Of a stretch of 64,000 nucleotides of DNA, positions 57,208-64,000 are shown in pieces (positions within the stretch are counted from its first letter, which is position 1; each line of letters starts with the position of its first letter). Under the pieces are notes generated by a model. That model saw only the letters and a list, made by a program, of their open reading frames with translations, made no database searches and was not told where the DNA came from. The stretch is taken from NCBI GenBank assembly GCA_025462735.1, contig JAOAPC010000018.1, positions 62,001 through 126,000 on the forward strand, in the 5' to 3' direction. The position numbers were made by a program, and so were the translations under genes. Source of the DNA: Acidobacteriaceae bacterium (lineage in GTDB: Bacteria > Acidobacteriota > Terriglobia > Terriglobales > Acidobacteriaceae).

Positions 57208-60200
57208 TCAATCAATTACTCTGACCGCGCCTCGGCCGCACAGTTCTTCCACCCTGCTTACGAACATACGATCTGGGAGGACATTATAGCCTTCCGCTTC
57301 CATGACCACCATGAAATCGCTTTCCCGTTCTACGTCAAACAAGACTCGGGCCTCGCCTTTGCGTTGAGAGAAAAGGAGATGCAGCTCGTCAACCGTGGAC
57401 TGAGAGGCCTTTTCGAGCAGAATGCGAATCCGAAGGGAGCGGGGAAGAGGGACTTTGGCCTCTTCGAGCGAGGAGATGTCATTTACCGTGAGCTTGGGAT
57501 TTGCGCCTTCTTCAATGCGCACGCCGCCACGTACGAGGACCGGCACTTCGATCTTCACCTTCTCCTGCAGCTTGCGATAGGCTTCCGGAAATACCAGCAT
57601 TTCAATCGAGCCCGACAGGTCTTCGAGAGAAGCCTGCGCGTAAAAATCGCCCTTCTTGGACTTCAGAACGCGCAAATTCGTGATGATGCCAGCCGTGCAC
57701 AGACTCTCATCTTTCCCGGTCGATGACTTCATGGCCCCGAGTTCGGCTGTGGAGAGCGCGCGCAAATCCTCTAGCTTGTCGCGATACTTATCGAGCGGGT
57801 GTCCGGTGATGAAGAAGCCCAGAATTTCTTTCTCATTCGCGAGGCGCACGTGCTCGTCCCAGTCGGGAGTTTCAGGGAGCCGGTCTTCTTGACCGTGGGC
57901 GTCTTCCTGCTGAAAAACGCCAAACAGACCGTGCTGGCCGGATTCCGCGTCGCGCAGTGTCTTCTGAGCATGGTCCATGGCTTTGTCGAGGATGGCCATC
58001 AACTGTGCGCGCCTGCCAAGCGAATCCATTGCGCCGCTCTTGATCAAAGATTCCAACACACGCTTATTCAGCAGGCGTAAGTCAACCTTCTCGCAGAACT
58101 CATAGATTGATTTGAACCGGCCAACCTGTGTGGCGTGGGCGCCCTCGCCCGCGAGCTCTTTCCGTGCCGCTACAATCGATTCAATTGCATTGTGGCCCAC
58201 GTTCTTCACCGCTGCCAGGCCGAAGCGGATTGCATTCCCGTGAGGCGTGAAGTTCGCGTCGCTGACATGAATGTCCGGAGGCTCGACCTGTATGTCCATC
58301 TCGCGGCATTCATTGATGTACTTAACAACGTCGTCCGTGTTTCCCGTGACCGAGGTCAGCAGCGCAGCCATGAACTCGACGGGATAATGCGTCTTCAGAT
58401 ATGCCGTGTGGTAAGCCAACAGCGCGTAGGCGGCAGAATGTGATTTATTGAATCCGTACCCGGCAAACTGCGCCATCAAATCGAAAATCTTTTCGATCTT
58501 TTTTGGCGGATAACCGCGCTGCACTGCACCCGTAACAAATCGCTCGCGTTGGGCGGCCATTTCTTCGGCGATCTTCTTGCCCATAGCGCGGCGGAGCAGG
58601 TCCGCTTCGCCGAGTGAATATCCTGCCAGCCGGTTGGCGATCTGCATCACCTGTTCCTGATACACGATCACGCCTAGGGTTTCTTCGAGAATCTCTTTTA
58701 ATTCCGGAAGCTCGTATTCGATCTTCTTGCGTCCATGCTTGCGATCGATGAAGTCATCGATCATTCCACCCTGAATCGGTCCGGGCCGATAGAGCGCATT
58801 CAAGGCGGTGAGGTCCTCAATCGAATTAGGCTTGTAGCGACGCAGAACATCGCGCATGCCGTGCGATTCGAACTGGAACACTCCGGAAGTCAGGCCACTG
58901 TGAAAGACCTTCTCGTAAGTCGCTTGATCGTGCAGTGCAATCGAATCCAATTCGATGTGTTCGTTCCGGGTTTGCTGGATCAGCTTTAACGCATCATCGA
59001 GAATGGTGAGCGTAGTCAGGCCCAGGAAATCCATCTTGAGCAGACCCATCTTCTCAATCGCGACCATGTCGAACGCGGTAACGATTTCGTCGTTCTTGGT
59101 CTTGTATAGCGGCACCAGTTCGTTGAGCGGACGCGGCGAGATGACGACGCCCGCAGCGTGCATGCCCGCATTTCGTACCAACCCTTCCAGTTTCTTTGCG
59201 GTGTCGATGAGTTGCCGGATTTGTGAATCGCCTTCATAGGCCTGCTGCAGTGCCGGAGATTCCTTGAGCGCCGTCTCCAATTTGATATTGATCGTCGTTG
59301 GTATCATTTTCGCGATGCGGTCGACATCGCTATAAGGAATGTCCATGGCTCGGCCAACGTCTTTAATCGCGGCCTTCGCCGCCATGGTTCCGAAAGTAAT
59401 GATTTGCGCGACGTTTTCGCGCCCATATTTTTGCGTTACGTAATTAATGACCTCGCCGCGCCGGTTCATGCAGAAGTCCATGTCGATGTCAGGCATGGAA
59501 ACGCGTTCGGGATTCAAAAAGCGTTCGAAGAATAGCTCGTATTGGAGAGGATCTAGGTCGGTAATGCCGAGGGAATAGGAGACCAACGATCCCGCCGCCG
59601 ATCCGCGCCCCGGACCTACAGGAATTTGGTGTTCTCTGGCATAGCGCACAAAGTCCCAGACTATAAGGAAATAGCCGGGGAACTTCATCTGTTGGATGAT
59701 GGCGATCTCGCGCGCCAAACGCTGCTCATATTCCGCGAGTCCATGCTTCAGTTTGCCCGCTTCTGAGAGCCTCCGAATGCCTTCCAACCGACGCGCAAAA
59801 CCCTCGCGCGTGACGTGCTCGAAGTAGCTATCTAGAGTGAATCCCGCGGGCACATCGAAGTCGGGGAACGGATTGCTGACTTTCGCCAATTTCAGATGAC
59901 AACGCTCCGCAATTTCGAGCGTCCGGCTGAGGACATTCGGCGCGTCCTTGAAGACTCGATACATCTCTTCATGGCTCTTGACGTAGAACTCGGAGCCCTG
60001 GAACTTCATCCGGTTCGGGTCTTGAATGCTCTTGCCGGTCTGAATACAGACCATCACGTCCTGCGCGTGCGCGTCGTCTTCGCACAGGTAATGGCTGTCA
60101 TTGGTCGCCACCAACGGCAGCCCCATGTCTTTTTCCAGCTTGAAAAGATTGGGATGGATGCGGTGCTCCATCTCTAAGCCCTGGTCTTGAATTTCCAGAA

Positions 60201-60720
60201 AGAAATTCTGTTTGCCAAAAATATCGGAGTATGTGGCTGCCGCCGTCCGCGCCGCCTCGTACTTGTCCTCTACCAGGAGTTCCGGAATTTCGCCTTTCAG
60301 GCATCCCGAAAGCGCAATCAGTCCCTTGGCATGTTCCGCCAGAAATTTCTTACTCACCCGCGGCTTGTAATAGAAACCATGAAGCGATGCTTCAGATGTG
60401 ATTTTGACAAGATTTCGGTATCCCTCGTCGTTCTCGGCGAGCACCAGTAGATGGTTATAAGTGTCGCCGTCCGGAGGTGTGCGCTCGATCCGGTGATCGT
60501 CCTTTTTGCAGACGTAGAGTTCGCACCCGACGATCGGCTTGATGCCTGCCGCCTTCGCTGCATTCACGAAGTGCACCGCGCCAAAAATATTGCCGTGGTC
60601 GGTCATGGCCACGGCGGGCATGCCTAGTTCCTTGGCGCGATAGCAGAGCTTCTCGACGTCACAAGCGCCGTCGAGCATGGAATAGTCAGTATGGAGGTGA
60701 AGATGAACGAACTGAGACAT
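57208..60720 (-). CDS. dnaE: DNA polymerase III alpha subunit
   Basis: A 1170-residue replicative polymerase. The N-terminal PHP domain (HLHTDYSMLDGA, AMTDHGNIFG) is followed by the palm with the catalytic aspartates in MPDIDMDFCMNRRGEV (~residue 425), the GPGRGSAAGSLV motif, and the GYGFNKSHSAAYALLAYHTA fingers motif, then HhH and an OB-fold near residue 1000 (SLEDLSGSIEMLVFP). Length fits DnaE1. Confidence 0.97.
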   Translation of the reverse strand: MSQFVHLHLHTDYSMLDGACDVEKLCYRAKELGMPAVAMTDHGNIFGAVHFVNAAKAAGIKPIVGCELYVCKKDDHRIERTPPDGDTYNHLLVLAENDEGYRNLVKITSEASLHGFYYKPRVSKKFLAEHAKGLIALSGCLKGEIPELLVEDKYEAARTAAATYSDIFGKQNFFLEIQDQGLEMEHRIHPNLFKLEKDMGLPLVATNDSHYLCEDDAHAQDVMVCIQTGKSIQDPNRMKFQGSEFYVKSHEEMYRVFKDAPNVLSRTLEIAERCHLKLAKVSNPFPDFDVPAGFTLDSYFEHVTREGFARRLEGIRRLSEAGKLKHGLAEYEQRLAREIAIIQQMKFPGYFLIVWDFVRYAREHQIPVGPGRGSAAGSLVSYSLGITDLDPLQYELFFERFLNPERVSMPDIDMDFCMNRRGEVINYVTQKYGRENVAQIITFGTMAAKAAIKDVGRAMDIPYSDVDRIAKMIPTTINIKLETALKESPALQQAYEGDSQIRQLIDTAKKLEGLVRNAGMHAAGVVISPRPLNELVPLYKTKNDEIVTAFDMVAIEKMGLLKMDFLGLTTLTILDDALKLIQQTRNEHIELDSIALHDQATYEKVFHSGLTSGVFQFESHGMRDVLRRYKPNSIEDLTALNALYRPGPIQGGMIDDFIDRKHGRKKIEYELPELKEILEETLGVIVYQEQVMQIANRLAGYSLGEADLLRRAMGKKIAEEMAAQRERFVTGAVQRGYPPKKIEKIFDLMAQFAGYGFNKSHSAAYALLAYHTAYLKTHYPVEFMAALLTSVTGNTDDVVKYINECREMDIQVEPPDIHVSDANFTPHGNAIRFGLAAVKNVGHNAIESIVAARKELAGEGAHATQVGRFKSIYEFCEKVDLRLLNKRVLESLIKSGAMDSLGRRAQLMAILDKAMDHAQKTLRDAESGQHGLFGVFQQEDAHGQEDRLPETPDWDEHVRLANEKEILGFFITGHPLDKYRDKLEDLRALSTAELGAMKSSTGKDESLCTAGIITNLRVLKSKKGDFYAQASLEDLSGSIEMLVFPEAYRKLQEKVKIEVPVLVRGGVRIEEGANPKLTVNDISSLEEAKVPLPRSLRIRILLEKASQSTVDELHLLFSQRKGEARVLFDVERESDFMVVMEAEGYNVLPDRMFVSRVEELCGRGAVRVID

Positions 60721-60916
60721 TCGCGTGAATTGATTTTACTGTGACTGGACCGCGGGTGAAAGTGGAAAGATGACGGGCTTCCGAACGACGGTGGCGCCCT
60801 TACGGCCTAGTGATTCCAGTTCCTGGCGGCGACAAATTACTGGCCCGCTGAAACAGCCTTCATCGATGCGGCTGGCAGCGGGAGTTCACCCGAGCACCTC
60901 AGCCCCGAGTAACAAC

Positions 60917-60947
60917 AAAAAAGGGCGGCATTATCGCCGCCCTTTTT
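60917..60947. terminator. Intrinsic terminator downstream of pal
   Basis: GGGCGGC (60923-60929) and GCCGCCC (60936-60942) form a 7-bp GC-rich stem, extended by AAAAA/TTTTT pairing, with loop ATTATC. On the minus strand the stem is followed by six T residues, ending the pal gene 13 bp upstream; the plus side also has five T residues, so it works both ways. Confidence 0.85.
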
Positions 60948-60960
60948 GCGATCCCTACCG

Positions 60961-61701
60961 CTATTTCGAATACACCAGATGGCCGCGTCGGTTCTGCTGC
61001 CAGCACTGCTCACTGTGTTCGGTGCAGAACGGCTTTTCTTTCCCGTAGCTGACCGTCTTGACGCGGTCGGCTGAAATTCCGCCCGCCACGATGGCGTTCT
61101 TCACTGCACTGGCACGATTATCGCCGAGCGCGAGGTTGTATTCGGTTGATCCACGCTCGTCGCAGTGTCCCTCAATCGTGAAAGTGATATTGGGATGCTG
61201 CTGCAGAAACGTGATGTCGGCCTGAACGGACGCCTGCTGATCAGCCCGAACGTCGGACTTGTCGTAATCGAAGTACACATCCTTTACGTTCTGCGCGAAC
61301 ATCTGCTCGTCACTGAGAGTTTGCGTTGGCGGCGGCGGAGGTGGCGCCGGGGCATTCACCGTCACCCGGGCGGTAGCGGTTTGCGTTCCACCTTCGCCTT
61401 TGGCGGTCAAAGTATAAGTGGTTGAGTCAGTCGGGCCCACCTGTTTTGTGCCATTCGGCTGTCCTGTTCCGACGCCCTGATCAATGCTGACGTCAGTGGC
61501 ATTGGTCGTTTGCCAGGTCAGCGTGGAAGATTGACCTTTATCAATCGCGTCCGGGCTCGCTGTGAGCGACGCGGTTGGCTGTGGCGGCGGCGGAGGCGGT
61601 GGTGGGGGTGGTGGTGCAGCTTTCTTGTGGCACGCGCCGAGCAGCATGATCGCACTCAGGGCGAAGACAAGGGCTAAGGATCTAAGCGTAGGTTGTTTCA
61701 A
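60961..61701 (-). CDS. pal: Peptidoglycan-associated lipoprotein with internal Ig-like domain
   Basis: A 246-residue OmpA-family lipoprotein. Signal peptide with lipobox LLGAC (Cys at ~residue 24), an eleven-proline run, an Ig-like domain (about residues 43-115: TASLTASPDAIDKGQSSTLT...TYTLTAKGE), a second six-proline run, then the OmpA domain with IEGHCDERGSTEYNLALGDNRA. Classical Pal lacks the Ig-like insertion. It would tether the outer membrane to peptidoglycan as part of Tol-Pal; tolB lies just upstream. Confidence 0.92.
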   Translation of the reverse strand: MKQPTLRSLALVFALSAIMLLGACHKKAAPPPPPPPPPPPQPTASLTASPDAIDKGQSSTLTWQTTNATDVSIDQGVGTGQPNGTKQVGPTDSTTYTLTAKGEGGTQTATARVTVNAPAPPPPPPTQTLSDEQMFAQNVKDVYFDYDKSDVRADQQASVQADITFLQQHPNITFTIEGHCDERGSTEYNLALGDNRASAVKNAIVAGGISADRVKTVSYGKEKPFCTEHSEQCWQQNRRGHLVYSK

Positions 61702-61806
61702 TTTTTTCCTCCGAATATTTGCGCGATCGACGCGCGGCTCAAATTTATGAACGTTTCGTTAATGCAAGAAATATCAGGAACTCTGGTGTAAGCACAAGTA
61801 TTAAAT

Positions 61807-63207
61807 CTATTTCCAGCTCCAGTCCGGCTCGGAATTGCTGCTGGAAGTCGTCAGCTGTTTCTGATTGCTTCCGTCTGCCAGCATGCTCCAAATCTGTAAA
61901 GAACCGGAGCGGTTTGATTGAAAAACAACATGCCTGCCGTCAGGTGACCACGATGGAAAATCGTTTCTTCCGCCGTCGTGGGTCAACTGCACCCACTGCT
62001 TGCTGACCACATCCATGATGTAAATGTCCTGGGCTCCCGGCGCGCCCGGGCCGTAATGGCGCATCCACGAAAAAACCAGGAACTGGCCATTGGGTGACCA
62101 CGAGGGCGATACCGCATAGCCCTGATCGGTCATTTGCTGCACGTTCGTTCCATCGGATTCCATGATGTATATCTGCGGCAAACCAGTGCGCCCGCTGACC
62201 CATGCGATCTGCGAACCTGTCTTGCGGTTCCATACCGGAGAGACATCAGGGCCTTTGGAAGTAGTAATCCGGTGGAGGTTTCCGCCGGACTGATCGATGA
62301 CGTAAATCTCGGGATCGCCGGAACGGGAAGAAGAGAAAGCCACCCTCACGCCGTCTGGCGCCCAGCCGGGAGAGAGATTGGTTCCACTAAAACGTGGAAA
62401 CGAGACCAGCCGGTTCAGATCGAAGGAAAACATCCGGATTTCCCATCCTGATCCGGTAAATGAACTGAAGGCCAGCCGCGAACCATCCGGCGAAACGTGC
62501 GGCGAAAGCGAGATCGAGCCCAGCGTCGTAATGGGATGTTGGTTGGCGCCGTCGTAATCCATGGCCCAAATTTCTTTGTGCCCACTGCGCGAGCTCACGA
62601 AATAGATTTGCGTCTCGGCAATGCCATTAATTCCTCCGCCGAGCCGCAAAATAATTTCGTCGGCGAATTTGTGCGCGATTACGCGTACGGCTTGAGTGGT
62701 TGCAGCATCGGTGTATTGCTTCCCAAGTACCTGGGGTGAAGCGGCATTCTTGACGTCGTATAACCAGCCCTGAACCGTGACGCTATTTCCGGTGGCGCCG
62801 AGGTTCCCAAATACCAGCATGGCTGCGCTCGGTGGGGCAGCGCTCCAACTCTCGAATTTTACGTCTGCCGGGGCGCCGATTGTGCCGAGCGGATAGAAGC
62901 TCTTTGAAACCATGTCGAAAATGCCGGCATTGTCCAAGTCATTCCACAGCGTGTCGTTGAAAGTCTTGAGCAGCTCGGTGTTTTGCGGTTGTTGGCTGGA
63001 AGCTTTGAAATCGGGGACCGCAATGCGGATTTTCTGCACCGCCAAACCGACGCCGCCCTTGACCCAATCCTGTGCCGAACTCAGGGCCGAGCACAGCAAT
63101 ACAATTGCCAGAATCGCTACGGTTCGAAATCCCAGAGCTGCCAGGACCACGTGACGAGGCTTGCTCACCCACGTCGCTTGCTCACAATTCAAATGGTGTG
63201 CACTCAT
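61807..63207 (-). CDS. tolB: Tol-Pal system beta-propeller protein TolB
   Basis: A 466-residue TolB. Signal anchor (~residues 17-40), an N-terminal alpha/beta domain (KIRIAVPDFKASSQQPQNTE) and six TolB repeats (SPSWSPNGQFLVFSW, FPSWSPDGRHVVFQS, EPDWSWK). The ATG at 63207 is chosen but a GTG at 63168 would put the hydrophobic region nearer the N-terminus; the Shine-Dalgarno is weak at both. It lies between the TonB-like gene and pal. Confidence 0.93.
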   Translation of the reverse strand: MSAHHLNCEQATWVSKPRHVVLAALGFRTVAILAIVLLCSALSSAQDWVKGGVGLAVQKIRIAVPDFKASSQQPQNTELLKTFNDTLWNDLDNAGIFDMVSKSFYPLGTIGAPADVKFESWSAAPPSAAMLVFGNLGATGNSVTVQGWLYDVKNAASPQVLGKQYTDAATTQAVRVIAHKFADEIILRLGGGINGIAETQIYFVSSRSGHKEIWAMDYDGANQHPITTLGSISLSPHVSPDGSRLAFSSFTGSGWEIRMFSFDLNRLVSFPRFSGTNLSPGWAPDGVRVAFSSSRSGDPEIYVIDQSGGNLHRITTSKGPDVSPVWNRKTGSQIAWVSGRTGLPQIYIMESDGTNVQQMTDQGYAVSPSWSPNGQFLVFSWMRHYGPGAPGAQDIYIMDVVSKQWVQLTHDGGRNDFPSWSPDGRHVVFQSNRSGSLQIWSMLADGSNQKQLTTSSSNSEPDWSWK

Positions 63208-63235
63208 AAATTTCAATGAAGAACTCTCTGGGTAC

Positions 63236-64000
63236 TTAACGTTTGTTGTAATCGAAATACCATTCAACTGAAAGTTTGCTGCCCGCGTAATCTGCAGGAA
63301 GAGGGCCGAAAGTATCAATGCGCTGAATAGCGCGTACTGCGGACACATCCAAAGACGGTATGCCACTGGACTGCTCGACATGTGCATTCGTGGGCCGGCC
63401 ATCGCGCAAAATGTCGAAGACTATATACACGCGAGGCGCTTGTGTGATTCGGCGATCCACTTCATACGCCAGCCAGCTCTGTTGCGTTTTCTGCTGGATG
63501 ATCTGAACGTACCAGCCGTAGCGCGCTCCAAAATCCCCGGCTGTGCCGGTAAATCCGATTCCGCCTGTCGCAGCGCCAGCATTAAACGATTTCGCTGGGC
63601 CACCCTCCCCGAAGGGAACAACATTGCTGGCTTGCTCCTGCGGCTCAGACTGCGGTTGGCGCCGCGTCTCGGTTGGCTGGCGGGCCGGTTTCTTCTTCGC
63701 ATTCTTCTCGGGGATCGGAATCGCTTGGGGTTCTTCGACTGCAGGTTTGGGCTGCGATTTCGAGACCCCCTTTGATTCTGTGGCCAGCACACTTTGTGTT
63801 TGTACGGGATTCGCTGGCAGAGGAACATTGCTGACCAGCGTTACTCCCATTGCGCTTCCGCCGCCACCGGCTCCCCAATTCGAGCCATGTCCTCCGGTCG
63901 CAATCCACGCGTAGAGAATGATTGCGACTGTGACGCCGACGTGCAGCGCCGCAGACCATGCCAGGTTGTGACCCCAGCGCTCGTGCTCAAAGAAAATCTC
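63236..64000 (-). CDS. TolA/TonB C-terminal-domain protein (5' end outside window)
   Basis: The frame is open to the window edge, giving at least 254 residues. The N-terminal part shows a membrane helix (LAWSAALHVGVTVAIILYAW), then a Gly-rich stretch, a Pro/Glu/Lys/Gln-rich spanning region and a C-terminal TonB-like domain (VDRRITQAPRVYIVFDIL, VEQSSGIPSLDVSAVRAIQ, FGPLPADY). Beyond the window tolQ and tolR would be expected. It is the TolA-equivalent energy-coupling protein by position before tolB. Confidence 0.88.
   Translation of the reverse strand, partial: EIFFEHERWGHNLAWSAALHVGVTVAIILYAWIATGGHGSNWGAGGGGSAMGVTLVSNVPLPANPVQTQSVLATESKGVSKSQPKPAVEEPQAIPIPEKNAKKKPARQPTETRRQPQSEPQEQASNVVPFGEGGPAKSFNAGAATGGIGFTGTAGDFGARYGWYVQIIQQKTQQSWLAYEVDRRITQAPRVYIVFDILRDGRPTNAHVEQSSGIPSLDVSAVRAIQRIDTFGPLPADYAGSKLSVEWYFDYNKR

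Noticed and set aside
60770-61048. Plus-strand frame across the pal terminator
   Set aside because: It runs through a strong terminator and into pal on the opposite strand; no Shine-Dalgarno and no family-like sequence.
63115-63135. tRNA-like TTCGAAAT word
   Set aside because: It lies inside the tolB coding frame and has no acceptor, D or anticodon arms around it.

Overview
The window is moderately GC-rich bacterial chromosome from a diderm (outer-membrane) bacterium. The best guess is an acidobacterium of the Terriglobia (Koribacter-like). That placement is inferred from the set of secreted proteins, the LptF-LptG fusion, the fused 2-oxoacid:ferredoxin oxidoreductase alpha subunit and general gene style; no 16S or tRNA gene is present to confirm it. 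Genes are dense, both strands are used, and no phage, insertion sequence, CRISPR array or rRNA/tRNA gene was seen.

Layout. 0-11 kb: DUF72 protein, two tiny membrane proteins too short for most gene callers (DUF1328 and DUF3309 types), a response-regulator protein, a PoxB-like TPP enzyme, type II NADH dehydrogenase, an NfeD protease/slipin pair, a SPOR protein, DedA and DinB proteins. 11-20 kb: endonuclease III, a fused LptF-LptG lipopolysaccharide exporter, a D-2-hydroxyacid dehydrogenase, phosphoglycerate mutase (gpmI), a VapBC-type toxin-antitoxin pair, a DUF2059 protein and enolase. 19.9-20.5 kb: a peroxiredoxin/thioredoxin-fold gene whose catalytic cysteine position is an in-frame UGA followed at once by a SECIS-like hairpin. 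It is very probably a selenoprotein that normal gene calling would truncate to a fragment, and it is the most interesting item here. 20.5-27 kb: GH57 amylase-type enzyme divergent from glgB (glycogen metabolism), then mazG coupled to an OSBS/NSAR-like enolase-superfamily enzyme. 27-33 kb: secreted protein, bactofilin, methyltransferases, a geranylgeranyl-reductase-like flavoprotein and an ABC exporter. 33-36.4 kb: two microproteins, then a Spy/CpxP-like periplasmic protein divergent from a CpxRA-like two-component system. 36.6-40 kb: a beta-propeller lipoprotein and an S9 peptidase. 40-44 kb: a tightly coupled heme operon (hemX-like, hemA, hemC, hemD). 44-51.5 kb: HhH protein, AsmA-like protein, a CCA-enzyme-like nucleotidyltransferase with a long basic tail, an uncharacterised protein and secA. 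51.5-60.7 kb: YVTN propeller, korA-korB, accA with a coupled small membrane protein, and dnaE. 60.9-64 kb: the pal-tolB-tolA/tonB end of a Tol-Pal locus, cut by the window edge.

Together these describe an aerobic-type respiratory metabolism (NDH-2, heme synthesis, PoxB-like enzyme) that also has a low-potential ferredoxin-linked 2-oxoacid oxidoreductase, glycogen storage, and substantial envelope maintenance (LptFG, Tol-Pal, Cpx/Spy, SecA). Non-coding structure of note: two copies of a 29-bp-armed inverted repeat (5002-5079 and 24733-24815), a second repeat family around 36.45-36.63 kb, a tandem palindromic operator candidate before the vapBC-type pair, and two strong bidirectional terminators (1353-1376, 60917-60947).
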